The notes: generated by a model from the letters alone, not told the origin. A stretch of DNA of 35,666 bases from Curvivirga aplysinae (GCF_009711445.1 NZ_SMMC01000201.1:6505-42170), one strand, 5' to 3'. Shown: positions 1 through 9,396, counted from the stretch's first letter. Made by a program: numbers and translations.

Positions 1-228
1 AAAAAATGAGTTTAGAGGGCGTTTTTGTTTTGCGAATCCCAAAAAAGCAATGATCGATAAACTTGAAAATTGAAAAAGCCGTTTTTCAATCATGTTCTGT
101 AAAACTCACATTTTAAATTTTCGTTTTTGTGACACTTAAGTAGAAAAATTTAAAAAACGGTAGTTTTCTGTTTAAAGTCAGTTTATTAATAGAAAAGGCT
201 GAGCCAAAAAAATGAATCAGGCTATGGG
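1..228. other. AT-rich upstream region of the sensor kinase
   Basis: This AT-rich stretch has no credible gene. It contains a perfect inverted repeat at 69-90 (listed separately) and many A and T runs. I saw no convincing sigma70 promoter, although the kinase promoter must lie here or in the 69-228 interval. At its end a six-codon ORF (212-232) runs into the kinase start. The window begins inside this region, so the neighbour to the left is unknown. Confidence 0.5.
69..90. terminator. Perfect 9-bp inverted repeat, possible bidirectional terminator
   Basis: ATTGAAAAA (69-77), loop GCCG, then TTTTTCAAT (82-90) form a perfect 9-bp hairpin. The arms are A/T-rich, with an A run on one side and a T run on the other, so it could end transcription in either direction. 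It probably closes the gene to the left of the window. The stem is weak in G/C, so termination is inferred. Confidence 0.4.
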
Positions 229-2694
229 GTGAATAGATTCATATCGCTTAAACTGGAGCAACCTGTGTCCATCGATGTTAGTGACGTAAAAGAATATAGT
301 GATGAACGTGACATGCCACGTCGTACTCGTTTGGGTTTGAAATGGCGTTTGCTGCTGTTTGTATTTATTATTTTGCTCGCAGGCTTTAGCGGTACGGCTT
401 ATCTTCGTATTTCTGAAGGGTATGAAACCCGTCGTACGTTCCTATTGGAACGCGCTGAATTAGCCTTAAATACGCTATCAGAAACAATTACCACACCTTT
501 GTGGTATTTGAATAATCAAAGTGTTGAGCGTGCTATTGATTCAGCAATTGAATTGAAAGACGTCAAGCGCATCATTTTGGTTGGTAATGATGGTTTAAAC
601 GTTATTCGTGAAAATGTTCGTTCTTCGGCGGTGATTAATGCGGATTCTTATCAAGTTCTGACAGAAAAACTTTACTGGCAAGAAGATGATGAAAATGGGC
701 AAGTTAAGAAAACGCATTTAGCTGATTTAACTATGGAGATAGCGTTAACGCAGGCAGATGAATATCTATCTGCTGCGATATGGAATACAATTATTTCCTA
801 CTCAGTTATTATGATGGTTCTAATGGTTGTATTTTGGGCCTTTCTTCATAAACTTACAGGCCCGTTAGAACAAATGGCCGGCTATTTACGTTATATTGGT
901 AGTAATCGTAGTGCAGGTCATGTGAAGGAACTGGCGATTCCTTATCAATCCGAGCAAAATGAAATTGGGCAATTAGCGCGTTCACTAGAACGTATACGTT
1001 TACATAGTGTGGAGCTATTAGATTTACGATCCAATTTGGAAGGTAAGGTGAGCGAACAAACACATGAATTATTGGAAGCTCGTGATCTTGCCGAAGCTGC
1101 TTCAGAAGCTAAATCCAACTTTTTGGCTAACGTGACACATGAGCTTCGTACACCTTTGAACGCTGTGCTAGGAATGGCAGAGTTGTTAAAGTCTACTAAC
1201 TTAGATAAGAGCCAAAAAGAATACACGGATCTTATTGTGAATTCTGGTGATGCACTCCTAGTTCTAATCGGTGATTTGTTGGATATGGCGCAGCTTGAAA
1301 AGAAGACTTTAGAGCTTAAAAAAGCACCTTTCCAGCTAACAAATATTACTACTGGTTTGCGCAGGAACTTTGCTGAAAGCCTATCCATTTCCAAAAGTGA
1401 ACTTATTGTAAGAAATGATTTCTCTGAGGAAAACTGGTTTAAAGGTGACCTGCGTCGTATTAAACAAGTTCTTTTCGCGCTGATTTCAAATGCAATTAAG
1501 TTTACGCAAGATGGTAAAATTGCAGTAACGGTCTCCATGAATAATATACCTGAGCGTGGATGGTCATTAACAATGACTGTGGAAGATACAGGAATAGGTA
1601 TTTCCCAAGAAGATCAGGATAAATTATTTGATCATTTTATGCAGCTCGAAGGAGATTTGACACGTCGGTTTGCAGGGATGGGGACTGGGTTGGCCTTAGT
1701 ATCTTCTTTGGTTGAGATGATGGACGGGAAGATTTCAATTCAGAGCGAAAAAGGTAAGGGCTCTACCTTTACGGTTATTCTGCCGCTGGATTTAAGTAAT
1801 GTACAGGCTGATAGTACAATAGATGAAGTTAAAGAGGAAGAAGCATCAGAAACTTCCATGAATAGAAAACTAAATGTTCTTGTGGCTGAGGATAATCCGG
1901 TCAATCAGATGCTTTTATTAAAGATTCTGGAGCAAGCCGGACATAAAGTTTTTGCAACGGCGAATGGCAAGGAAGCCGTTCATGCTGTAAGGAATGATCT
2001 TTTTGATATCGTTTTGATGGATATTCAAATGCCTGAAATGGATGGCCTTACTGCACATCGCCTTATTCGCACGATTGAAGGGGCGAAAGGAAAAATTCCG
2101 GTTATCGCAGTAACAGCTAATACGCTTGATACAGATATAGAAAGATATACGGAAGAAGGATTTGATGGGTTCATAGGTAAACCTGTTAACCCACAAGCAT
2201 TGCTTTCTGTAATGGCAAAGTTATGTGGTGAAGGTGGTGTTACGGCAGAGAAAATTATTGCTGAAGCTGCGCATCGCGAAGAAATTTCCGGAAAAAATCT
2301 TGATGAAGATGAGCAAAAGGCCGAAGCGATTATTCGCGAAATCCAAGATGCAATGGGACTGCCTTTATTGGATGAAGTGCAATGGAATGAAACCAGCGAA
2401 GCTATCGGTGAAGATACGTTGATCAATCTGATGGTTGAAGTGCCGGATGAGTTAGATAAATATGCTGTGAATATTAAAGAGCTCTCTCAAGCGGAAAATT
2501 TAGATGCCTTAAAGAAGGAAGCGCATGCATTGAAAGGGTTAGCCGCAAATAGTGCTTTAAGTCGTCTCGCTCGCATCGGGAGTTTGATTAGTATCGCGGC
2601 AGGGCAGGGGGAGAATCCTGTTGACTTTGTTGAAGAGCTCGCCCCCGTTAATCTTGATAGTAAGCAAGCTCTATACAAAAAATTGACAGGTTGA
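229..2694 (+). CDS. Hybrid sensor histidine kinase (HisKA-HATPase-REC-HPt)
   Basis: This is a membrane-bound, tripartite (ArcB/BarA-like) sensor kinase of 821 residues. Transmembrane segments lie at about 41-61 and 188-207 and flank a sensor region of roughly 125 residues with no recognised fold. A HAMP-like linker and coiled coil (about 208-295) follow. The HisKA motif THELRTPLN carries phospho-acceptor His304. The ATPase domain shows the N box (N421), DTGIG (453-457) and GMGTGLAL (483-490). The receiver domain has acidic residues at E554/D555, phospho-acceptor D598, T629 and K651. The C-terminal HPt domain has His766 in EAHALKGLA. It is expected to relay phosphate His-Asp-His to an unlinked response regulator, since none is adjacent. 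The GTG start at 229 overlaps the stop of a six-codon ORF; ATG 313 is a possible alternative that would keep all domains. The signal sensed cannot be told. Confidence 0.92.
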   Translation: MNRFISLKLEQPVSIDVSDVKEYSDERDMPRRTRLGLKWRLLLFVFIILLAGFSGTAYLRISEGYETRRTFLLERAELALNTLSETITTPLWYLNNQSVERAIDSAIELKDVKRIILVGNDGLNVIRENVRSSAVINADSYQVLTEKLYWQEDDENGQVKKTHLADLTMEIALTQADEYLSAAIWNTIISYSVIMMVLMVVFWAFLHKLTGPLEQMAGYLRYIGSNRSAGHVKELAIPYQSEQNEIGQLARSLERIRLHSVELLDLRSNLEGKVSEQTHELLEARDLAEAASEAKSNFLANVTHELRTPLNAVLGMAELLKSTNLDKSQKEYTDLIVNSGDALLVLIGDLLDMAQLEKKTLELKKAPFQLTNITTGLRRNFAESLSISKSELIVRNDFSEENWFKGDLRRIKQVLFALISNAIKFTQDGKIAVTVSMNNIPERGWSLTMTVEDTGIGISQEDQDKLFDHFMQLEGDLTRRFAGMGTGLALVSSLVEMMDGKISIQSEKGKGSTFTVILPLDLSNVQADSTIDEVKEEEASETSMNRKLNVLVAEDNPVNQMLLLKILEQAGHKVFATANGKEAVHAVRNDLFDIVLMDIQMPEMDGLTAHRLIRTIEGAKGKIPVIAVTANTLDTDIERYTEEGFDGFIGKPVNPQALLSVMAKLCGEGGVTAEKIIAEAAHREEISGKNLDEDEQKAEAIIREIQDAMGLPLLDEVQWNETSEAIGEDTLINLMVEVPDELDKYAVNIKELSQAENLDALKKEAHALKGLAANSALSRLARIGSLISIAAGQGENPVDFVEELAPVNLDSKQALYKKLTG

Positions 2695-2702
2695 TCTCAA
2701 AT

Positions 2703-3515
2703 TTATGCAATGTCTTTAAGTGTCAGAATGACAGGGGTGTGATCTGACGCTTTTTCTTTAGCGCGTGGGGCCTTGTCAATTTCACATGCTTCTAAAATAT
2801 CGGTCGCTTGTGGGGATAGAAGGAAGTGATCAATGCGCAATCCTTCATCCTTTTGATAACGGCCTTTTACATAGTCCCAATAGCTATATTGTTGTTCTGC
2901 ATGAGGATGTAAACTGCGCCATGCTTCTGTTAGGCCCAAATTAAGTAGGGCACGGAATTTTGCGCGGCTTTCGGGTTTGCATAGCGCATCATTGGCCCAA
3001 CGCGGTGGATCATAAACATCGCGGTCATCCGGGCAAATATTATAATCCCCACCTAACGCAACTGGCATTTCCAAGGGCAGTAAATTATCTTTGATGTGCG
3101 TATAAAGGCGATCCATCCAGCGAAGCTTAAAGGGGTATTTGACTGTATCGACAGGATTGCCATTTGGAAGATAGATTGAGGCAACACGTAGACCCTGAAC
3201 AGTTGCTTCGATATAGCGTGCTTGGTTCTCTGCGCCTTCTTCCCATTTATCACTGGTCGGGCCGTCTTCGCCAGGTAATCCCATCAGTATATCTTCAATT
3301 GGATGTTTGGATAGGATAGCGACGCCATTATAGCTTTTTTGTCCATGAATAGCGCAATTATACCCCTTTGCCTGAAAATCAAATTCGGGAAAATCATCGT
3401 TTATCGTTTTGATTTCTTGTAATAAAACCACATCAGGTTGAGCTTCGTCTAGCCAATCCAGAATATTAGCAATACGTGCTCTTACTGAGTTGACATTAAA
3501 GGTTGCAATGCGCAT
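2703..3515 (-). CDS. xth: Exodeoxyribonuclease III (AP endonuclease)
   Basis: The product is a 270-residue enzyme of the Xth/ExoIII branch of the exonuclease-endonuclease-phosphatase family. It cleaves DNA at abasic sites and removes 3'-blocking groups in base-excision repair, and also has 3'-5' exonuclease activity. Visible motifs are FNVNSVRAR at the N terminus (Asn7), LLQEIK (metal-binding Glu34), the GGDYNICPDDRDV stretch and the C-terminal SDHTPVILTL with catalytic His259. The length is normal for the family. It lies 92 bp downstream of erpA on the same strand and converges with the sensor kinase gene, leaving only 8 bp between their stop codons and no visible terminator. Confidence 0.95.
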   Translation of the reverse strand: MRIATFNVNSVRARIANILDWLDEAQPDVVLLQEIKTINDDFPEFDFQAKGYNCAIHGQKSYNGVAILSKHPIEDILMGLPGEDGPTSDKWEEGAENQARYIEATVQGLRVASIYLPNGNPVDTVKYPFKLRWMDRLYTHIKDNLLPLEMPVALGGDYNICPDDRDVYDPPRWANDALCKPESRAKFRALLNLGLTEAWRSLHPHAEQQYSYWDYVKGRYQKDEGLRIDHFLLSPQATDILEACEIDKAPRAKEKASDHTPVILTLKDIA

Positions 3516-3607
3516 GAGGAAGCTCCCGAAATCAAAAGAGGTTTGAATTAGGATAATGGTTTAGGATTCGGTCTTTAACCAGAACAGATTTTGAAATAAA
3601 AAATGTT

Positions 3608-3979
3608 TTATACTGAAAATGATGTGCCACAGCCACAGCTTGCTGTTGCATTCGGGTTGTTGATTTGGAAATAGGCGCCCATCAAGTCGTCAACAAAATC
3701 CACTTCGGAGCCAGCTAAGAGATCCATAGATGTTTCGTCGGTTACAACTGTAACCCCATTTTTTTCGAAAAGCATGTCTTGAGTCTTGGCATTCTTATCA
3801 AAATCAAAGGCGTATTGAAAACCAGAACAGCCACCACCGGACACAGTGATACGCAACATAAGTTGATCGTCGCCTTCTAAATCACGTAGTTTAGTAATAC
3901 GCTTTACGGCTGAATCCGAGATTGTTAGCACCCGGTCAACTTCACTTGTTGGTAATGCAAATGGATCTGCATCAGACAT
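3608..3979 (-). CDS. erpA: Iron-sulfur cluster insertion protein ErpA (A-type carrier)
   Basis: This A-type (HesB/IscA-like) carrier delivers Fe-S clusters to apo-proteins. The three cluster-ligand cysteines are present: one in GGGCSGFQY (Cys51) and two in the C-terminal CGCG motif (Cys115 and Cys117). The reading frame is open further upstream to a TTG at 4027. I chose ATG 3977-3979 because GGAG lies nine bases before it and because it gives 123 residues, near the usual family size. The predicted transcription start (about 4028) would also leave no leader for the TTG. The gene faces dgt divergently across a 250-bp region and has a palindrome in its promoter. ErpA is preferred over IscA because no isc/suf genes are near and this position next to dgt fits ErpA; the distinction is not proven. 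Confidence 0.87.
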   Translation of the reverse strand: MSDADPFALPTSEVDRVLTISDSAVKRITKLRDLEGDDQLMLRITVSGGGCSGFQYAFDFDKNAKTQDMLFEKNGVTVVTDETSMDLLAGSEVDFVDDLMGAYFQINNPNATASCGCGTSFSV

Positions 3980-4034
3980 TTCAAAAATCTCCATCAATTT
4001 TGTCGGCTGTTTTAGCTCTTTTGACAATATCTCT

Positions 4035-4064
4035 ATTATCTAGGAAGTCCTAGCTTAAAGTCAA
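4035..4064 (-). promoter_or_regulatory. erpA promoter with palindromic operator candidate in the spacer
   Basis: Read on the minus strand, TTGACT (4059-4064) and GATAAT (4035-4040) are separated by 18 bp and make a good sigma70-type promoter for erpA. The spacer is almost filled by a perfect 14-bp palindrome, CTAGGA-AG-TCCTAG in plus-strand reading (4040-4053). A regulator bound there would block RNA polymerase. Iron-sulfur biogenesis genes are commonly controlled by Rrf2-family regulators such as IscR or RirA; assignment to one of these is inference. Confidence 0.5.
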
Positions 4065-4231
4065 TTCCTTGATTAAGGATATTGCTTATTGAATAACAGA
4101 ATTTCCTTCGTGGCATTAAAAAGGAAAGAATTCAAGAAAAAGTCGCAACTTGCACTTGCCATATAAACGAACCTTCTTTACCCATCAATTTATAGATTTT
4201 ACAAGGATTCATAAGAGATAGAGAGATATCC

Positions 4232-5401
4232 ATGAATTTTGAATTAGCGCCCTATGCGACCAAGTGGCAAGAGACACGCGGGCGATTACACTCAGAAAAT
4301 GAATCTTCAATGCGCAGCCCGTTTCAACGAGACAGAGATCGCATTGTGCATTCAGCTGCTTTTCGTCGGTTAATGCATAAAACTCAAGTGTTTATATCAC
4401 CTGAGGGCGACCATTTTAGAACTCGATTAACGCATTCCTTGGAAGTTGCACAAATTGCACGCGCTATTGCCAGAGCTTTAAATGTGGATGAAGATTTAAC
4501 CGAAGCTATCTCATTAGCCCATGATTTAGGGCATACGCCTTTTGGTCATTCTGGTGAAGATACCTTGCATGATTTGATGGAACCATTTGAAGGGTTTGAT
4601 CATAACGATCAGGCATTGCGCGTGTTAATCCTGCTTGAAAGCAAATATATGGACTATAAAGGTCTGAATTTGACTTGGGAAACGCTTGAGGGCGTTGTAA
4701 AGCACAATGGCCCACTATTAGATGGTAACAAGACGGTCAACCAACTCCCAAAGACTCTTGCAAGTTACAATCAGCGACATGATCTTGAGCTTGATACTCA
4801 TAGCGGGATTGAGGCACAGATTGCTGCGATCGCAGATGATGTTGCTTATAACCATCATGATATGGATGATGGTTTGCGGGCGGGGTTGTTTAATATTAAA
4901 GATGTTTGTGCAGAAGTTGATCATGTGCGTGAAGCTTTTAACATTGTGTATCGTGAATATCCTGATGCGCCAGATCATCTTGCGCGTGCGGAAGTCGTGC
5001 GTTCCTTAATTGGTGAGATGGTCGAGGATGTTTTGGCTGAGACAAATCGACGTCTTGAGGAAGATAAACCAAAAAATGCAAAAGAATTACGTCATTTGAA
5101 GCGTCCAATGGTTGCCTTCTCCGACGAAATGCGTCAAAAGGAGCGCGCCCTAAAGACCTTTATGTTTAAGGCAATGTATCGTGCACCTTCTGTAAATCAG
5201 GAACGGGTGAGAGCATCCCAACAAATGACAGAGCTTTTTAATTATTATATGGAAAAGCCTGATTTGCTTCCTGAAGAGTGGAAGAACCAGTGTTCTGGTC
5301 TGTTAGCACAAGAAAACGCGCGAATTATTGCAGATTATATTGCAGGAATGACAGATCGCTTTGCGTTGAAATTGCATCAAAGGCTTTTTGAAGCGGCATA
5401 A
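4232..5401 (+). CDS. dgt: dGTPase-like deoxynucleoside triphosphate triphosphohydrolase
   Basis: This 389-residue HD-domain phosphohydrolase belongs to the dGTPase family, which splits dNTPs to a deoxynucleoside and tripolyphosphate and helps control dNTP pools. The N-terminal RDRDRIVHSAAFRRL stretch, His68 in RTRLTHSLEVAQ, the His97-Asp98 pair in AHDLGHTPFGH and the later ADDVAY (Asp202/203) are the expected metal and substrate residues. The length suits the shorter, type-2 subfamily rather than the 505-residue E. coli Dgt, so the preferred nucleotide may not be dGTP. A purine-rich stretch (AGAGAG) lies a few bases before the ATG. It is followed by argS after 44 bp, an order common in alphaproteobacteria. 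Confidence 0.9.
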   Translation: MNFELAPYATKWQETRGRLHSENESSMRSPFQRDRDRIVHSAAFRRLMHKTQVFISPEGDHFRTRLTHSLEVAQIARAIARALNVDEDLTEAISLAHDLGHTPFGHSGEDTLHDLMEPFEGFDHNDQALRVLILLESKYMDYKGLNLTWETLEGVVKHNGPLLDGNKTVNQLPKTLASYNQRHDLELDTHSGIEAQIAAIADDVAYNHHDMDDGLRAGLFNIKDVCAEVDHVREAFNIVYREYPDAPDHLARAEVVRSLIGEMVEDVLAETNRRLEEDKPKNAKELRHLKRPMVAFSDEMRQKERALKTFMFKAMYRAPSVNQERVRASQQMTELFNYYMEKPDLLPEEWKNQCSGLLAQENARIIADYIAGMTDRFALKLHQRLFEAA

Positions 5402-5445
5402 ATTTTATGGAAGAGGGGATTTCCCTTGAATGACTAGGTAAGACG

Positions 5446-7197
5446 ATGAATATCTTTAAAGAAATTCGCAATGAATTGGAAAACATTCTAGATCAATTGA
5501 AGGCGGAAGGCGCTTTGCCTGCTGATGCAGCGACTGATCGTATTACAATTGAACCTCCAAGAGATGCAAGTCATGGTGATATGGCGACCAATGCAGCAAT
5601 GTTATTGGCCAAACCGGCGAAAATGAAACCACGAGATATTGCAGAGATGTTGGTGGGGAAATTACAGGGTTTACCTTTGGTTTCTTCTGCTGAGATTGCA
5701 GGGCCTGGTTTCATTAATCTTCGCTTGGATAATTCTATTTGGCAAAAAGTTGTGGCAGCTATCCTTGAAAGAGATGCTGATTTTGCGCGATCAGAAATGG
5801 GGCAAAATAAAAAAGTAAATGTTGAATATGTTTCTGCAAATCCAACAGGACCTTTGCATATTGGCCATGCGCGCGGTGCTGTATTTGGTGATATCCTAGC
5901 TGAACTTCTTTTATTTGCCGGTTATGATGTGACTAAAGAGTATTATGTAAATGATGCCGGTGCTCAAGTTGATGTGTTGGGCCGTTCATCTTACCTGCGC
6001 TATAAAGAAGCGCATGGTGAAACTATTGAAATTCCTGAAGGGTTGTATCCTGGAGATTATCTAAAAGCGGTTGGTCAAGCTCTCAAGGATGATCATGGTG
6101 ATGCTTTGTTATCAATGAAGGAAACGGTATGGTTACCGATCTGTCGTGCAAAAGCAGTCAAAATGATGATGGATGGTGTCAAAGAAGATTTAAAGGAACT
6201 TGGGATTAACCAAGATGTCTTTACATCTGAGCGAGCTTTGGTAGATGCTAATCGTGTGCAAGATGTTTATGATAGTTTAGATGCAAATGGCTATTTATAT
6301 ACTGGTGTACTTGAGCCGCCGAAAGGCAAGAAGCCAGATGATTGGGAACCACGCCCACAAACATTGTTTAAAGCTACAGATCATGGAGATGATGTCGATC
6401 GTCCATTGAAGAAATCGGATGGTAGTTGGACTTATTTTGCAAATGATATCGCAAACCATTTAGATAAATATCAGCGTGGATTTACACAGCAGATTGATAT
6501 TTTTGGCGCGGATCATGGCGGATATGTGAAACGCATGTTGGCGGCAACATCTGCGGTAACTGAAGGTAAAGCAGACTTAGATATCAAGCTTTGCCAGTTG
6601 GTCAAGTTAATGGACAAAGGTCAGCCAATCAAAATGTCCAAACGTGCTGGTACGTTCGTAACTTTGCGTGATCTGGTTGATGAAGTTGGCAAAGATGTTG
6701 TGCGCTTCTTCCTGCTTACTCGTAAGAATGATGCACCTTTAGATTTCGATTTATCTGCTGTAAAAGAGCAATCCCGTGACAATCCGGTTTGGTATGTACA
6801 ATATGCGCATGCGCGTTGTTGTTCTGTATTCCGCCAAGCTGCGGAAGCTTTTGACGGAATTGACCTTTCTAAAGACGCGTTATCCAAAGCTGATTTAACA
6901 TTGTTAAATGATCCAGCAATTGAAGAAGTGGTGAAGCTATTAGCGAGTATGCCGCGTTTGATTGAAGCTGCTGCAGAAGCACATGAGCCACATCGCGTCG
7001 CATTTTATATGATGGATGTTGCCGCTGCTTTCCATGGATTATGGGCAAAAGGGAAAGAAAATACGCATTTACGTTTTGTGGCACCAGATAATAAAGCGCA
7101 AACAATGGCGAATTTAGCGCTTTTGGAGGCGGTACGTTCGACAATTGCTGCCGGCTTGGAAATCTTCGGGGTGGAACCAGTCCGCGAACTACATTAA
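5446..7197 (+). CDS. argS: Arginyl-tRNA synthetase
   Basis: This class I aminoacyl-tRNA synthetase charges tRNA-Arg with arginine. The 583-residue protein has an N-terminal additional domain recognising the tRNA elbow (about 1-110). HIGH is at 138-141 within [14 protein letters not shown], and the KMSK loop is at 396-399. A C-terminal DALR-type anticodon-binding domain begins near residue 450 ([13 protein letters not shown] onward). Length and motifs are normal. It sits between dgt and the SPOR-domain gene and is probably co-transcribed with both. Confidence 0.97.
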   Translation: MNIFKEIRNELENILDQLKAEGALPADAATDRITIEPPRDASHGDMATNAAMLLAKPAKMKPRDIAEMLVGKLQGLPLVSSAEIAGPGFINLRLDNSIWQKVVAAILERDADFARSEMGQNKKVNVEYVSANPTGPLHIGHARGAVFGDILAELLLFAGYDVTKEYYVNDAGAQVDVLGRSSYLRYKEAHGETIEIPEGLYPGDYLKAVGQALKDDHGDALLSMKETVWLPICRAKAVKMMMDGVKEDLKELGINQDVFTSERALVDANRVQDVYDSLDANGYLYTGVLEPPKGKKPDDWEPRPQTLFKATDHGDDVDRPLKKSDGSWTYFANDIANHLDKYQRGFTQQIDIFGADHGGYVKRMLAATSAVTEGKADLDIKLCQLVKLMDKGQPIKMSKRAGTFVTLRDLVDEVGKDVVRFFLLTRKNDAPLDFDLSAVKEQSRDNPVWYVQYAHARCCSVFRQAAEAFDGIDLSKDALSKADLTLLNDPAIEEVVKLLASMPRLIEAAAEAHEPHRVAFYMMDVAAAFHGLWAKGKENTHLRFVAPDNKAQTMANLALLEAVRSTIAAGLEIFGVEPVRELH

Positions 7198-7238
7198 CCT
7201 GATCAATATTGATGATTTATTTTGTAAGAGGGTAAGGC

Positions 7239-8210
7239 ATGCCAGCAGACATGCGTGATCTTGAAGAAGAGTTTTCAGAACTAAAAGATCTGGGCAATAT
7301 GGATGACCTTGATAAAGAATTACGTGCGCGTGGTTTAGAGGCGGGGGAACCCATTGCACAGACAAAAGAGACGTTGCGTATTCTTCCAATTTCTATTGCG
7401 GGTGTTGCACTTTTAGCTTTCGCAGGCATTGTTGGTTACGCTTATTCAACGGGCGTATCTTCTACTAATGCGGGAGACGTACCTTTGCTGACACCTGAAC
7501 ATGCAGCAAAGGTATTACCTGACGATCCGGGTGGGTTGAAAGTTCCTCATCAAGATAAGTTAGTTTATAATCAGATGGAACCTGAAGTGGATGATTCACA
7601 GGTGGAACGTTTGTTGCCACCACCTGAACAACCGATCAAACCTCCCGCAGCGAAACCTGTCGTTGAAGCTGTTGAAGATGATACGCCTCCAATCCCAAGT
7701 ATTACTGCACCTATTAAACCCAGGGAAAAAAACAGCGAGCCGCTATTGATTAATCCGGATGCTGAAGAAGAGGTGGTGACAAAAACTACTGAAGTTCCAG
7801 AAACTGTTGTTCAGACATCGAAAGTTGAGACACCAAAAAAGCCGGAAGTAACTGCTTCCGTACCTGAAACGAAGCAGACTGCACCTAAGGTTGAAGAGGC
7901 TCCTAAACCAAAAGCCGAGCCTCTCCAAACTGCTGCGACTGCTGTTATTAATAAAGCAAAAGATTGGCGTATTCAGTTAGGCGCAATGTCGTCTCATCGT
8001 AAGGCACAAGAAGAATATACACGCCAACAAAAAAAGAATGGTGACTTGCTTGGAAAGTTAGCTTTAGAGGTCCAGCAAGTAGAAGTGAATGGGAAAGATT
8101 TTTTCCGTTTGAGATTAGGGCCACTTGCATCTCAGAAAGATGCTAAGGGTTTATGTGGTGACCTTAAAAAACGTGGTACAGATTGTATTGCTGTTGCGCC
8201 CGGGAAGTAA
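7239..8210 (+). CDS. SPOR-domain inner-membrane protein
   Basis: This 323-residue protein has a short acidic cytoplasmic N terminus, one membrane anchor at about residues 49-70, and a long Pro/Glu/Lys/Thr-rich periplasmic linker (about 90-235). A C-terminal SPOR domain (about 243-320, beginning DWRIQLGAMSS) completes it. SPOR domains bind denuded glycan strands of septal peptidoglycan, so a role at the division site or in wall remodelling is likely, but no enzyme domain is present. AGAGGGTAAGG precedes the ATG. It follows argS by 41 bp and precedes nagZ, a position where alphaproteobacteria often carry such a protein. A hairpin after the stop may partly separate it from nagZ. Confidence 0.88.
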   Translation: MPADMRDLEEEFSELKDLGNMDDLDKELRARGLEAGEPIAQTKETLRILPISIAGVALLAFAGIVGYAYSTGVSSTNAGDVPLLTPEHAAKVLPDDPGGLKVPHQDKLVYNQMEPEVDDSQVERLLPPPEQPIKPPAAKPVVEAVEDDTPPIPSITAPIKPREKNSEPLLINPDAEEEVVTKTTEVPETVVQTSKVETPKKPEVTASVPETKQTAPKVEEAPKPKAEPLQTAATAVINKAKDWRIQLGAMSSHRKAQEEYTRQQKKNGDLLGKLALEVQQVEVNGKDFFRLRLGPLASQKDAKGLCGDLKKRGTDCIAVAPGK

Positions 8211-8249
8211 TTTCGATCTTTTAGTTTTTATCGAATCAATTAATTTCGG

Positions 8250-8278
8250 TATGGCTACGATTTGATGTCGTAGCCATA
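8250..8278 (+). terminator. Strong hairpin between the SPOR gene and nagZ
   Basis: TATGGCTACGA (8250-8260), a 7-base loop and TCGTAGCCATA (8268-8278) form a perfect 11-bp stem. The following sequence, TTTGATT, is only modestly T-rich, so termination may be partial. It could instead be an mRNA-stabilising or processing element between co-transcribed genes. Confidence 0.55.
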
Positions 8279-8304
8279 TTTGATTCAAGTTCAGGGAATA
8301 GAGA

Positions 8305-9321
8305 ATGCGTAACGCTGCAATTTTTGGATGTGAAGGTTTAACTTTAACGACTGAAGAAATTTCTTTCTTTAAAGATGTGCAACCATTCGGTTTCATCCTC
8401 TTTGCACGAAATGTGGATACGCCAGCACAAGTGAAAAAAATATGTGATTCTTTACGTGATATTGTAAACGATCCGGATGCACCAATTCTCATTGATCAAG
8501 AAGGTGGGCGCGTCCGTCGCCTTCGACCACCACATTGGGTCGATAGCTTTCCGATGGAACTTTTTGGTAACCTTTATGAAAAAGATAAAGAGGTTGGTAT
8601 AGAAGCTCTTAAATTGCAGTGTGACCTGCAATCAAGTCAACTTCTTGCTTCGGGGATTAATGTAACCTGTGCACCATGTCTAGATGTAAGATTTAAGGAT
8701 GCACATGATATTATTGGAGATCGGTCCTTTTCTACCGATCCGGAAGTTGTCGGCGAGTTAGGTAAGATTGCATCTGATCAATTCATAAAAAATGGCGTAT
8801 ATTCAATCGTTAAGCATATTCCTGGACATGGGCGAGCCTATGCAGATAGTCACCTTGAATTGCCTGTTGTTGAAGCTTCTGTTGGGTCCTTACGTGATAT
8901 AGATTTTAAACCATTTATAACAGTTAAAGATGCACCTATGGCTATGACGGCGCATATCTTATATCCCGCATTTGACAAAGATAATTGTGCGACTATGTCA
9001 TCTACCTTTATTGAAGATGTGATTCGCAAAGAAATAGGCTTTGATGGTTTGATTATGACGGATGATCTTTCAATGAAGGCATTAAGTGGTGATTTTACCG
9101 AAAAAACAAAGCTTTGTCTGGATGCTGGTTGCGATCTGATTCTTCATTGCAATGGGGATATGTCAGAAATGAATGATATATCTAAGTCTTTGAAAGTAAT
9201 GAATAACCTTTCTTGGTCTCGTTGGGAGAGCGCAAAATTGCGCCTCGGAGATGGGTTTAAGTTGTTAACTCGTTACGAAGAGGAAACAGCTAGCGAGAAA
9301 CTTAGAGAGTTATTGTTGTAG
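8305..9321 (+). CDS. nagZ: Beta-N-acetylhexosaminidase NagZ (GH3)
   Basis: NagZ removes N-acetylglucosamine from GlcNAc-anhydro-muropeptides in the cytoplasm during peptidoglycan recycling. In bacteria that carry inducible AmpC its products feed beta-lactamase induction. The 338-residue protein has no signal peptide. It shows the family motifs DQEGGRVRRL, KHIPGHGRAYADSH (K170, H171, H175) and MTDDLSMKAL with the expected nucleophile Asp253. GGGA and AGAG lie just before the ATG. It lies between the SPOR-domain gene and scpA, an order often seen in alphaproteobacteria. The C terminus seems slightly divergent but no key motif is missing. Confidence 0.94.
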   Translation: MRNAAIFGCEGLTLTTEEISFFKDVQPFGFILFARNVDTPAQVKKICDSLRDIVNDPDAPILIDQEGGRVRRLRPPHWVDSFPMELFGNLYEKDKEVGIEALKLQCDLQSSQLLASGINVTCAPCLDVRFKDAHDIIGDRSFSTDPEVVGELGKIASDQFIKNGVYSIVKHIPGHGRAYADSHLELPVVEASVGSLRDIDFKPFITVKDAPMAMTAHILYPAFDKDNCATMSSTFIEDVIRKEIGFDGLIMTDDLSMKALSGDFTEKTKLCLDAGCDLILHCNGDMSEMNDISKSLKVMNNLSWSRWESAKLRLGDGFKLLTRYEEETASEKLRELLL

Positions 9322-9380
9322 TTATTACCATATCTTGTGGGTGAGTATTTTTATCTAGCTATATTTTGATAAATATATTA

Positions 9381-9396
9381 AACTGCGTTTGCAGTT
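9381..9396. repeat. 16-bp imperfectly spaced palindrome upstream of scpA
   Basis: AACTGC (9381-9386), a GTTT spacer and GCAGTT (9391-9396) form a 6-bp inverted repeat in the 134-bp gap between nagZ and scpA. The flanks are very A/T-rich (TATATT, TATTTTGATAAA), so it might sit in a promoter region for scpA. No regulator can be named. Confidence 0.3.

Noticed and set aside
945-1538. 197-codon open frame on the minus strand inside the sensor kinase
   Set aside because: Ser/Arg-rich composition and no recognisable motif; it is antisense to the strongly conserved HisKA/HATPase coding sequence, so it is a shadow.
2025-2426. 133-codon minus-strand open frame antisense to the receiver domain
   Set aside because: Low-complexity Ser/Ile-rich translation and no ribosome-binding site; it is the shadow of a conserved domain.
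3980-4027. Upstream extension of erpA to TTG at 4027
   Set aside because: The predicted transcription start is about one base away, there is no good ribosome-binding site, and the ATG ending at 3979 has GGAG at nine bases and gives the usual family length.
7202-7213. Palindrome ATCAATATTGAT after argS
   Set aside because: Short, AT-only centre, no promoter context; likely chance in AT-rich sequence.
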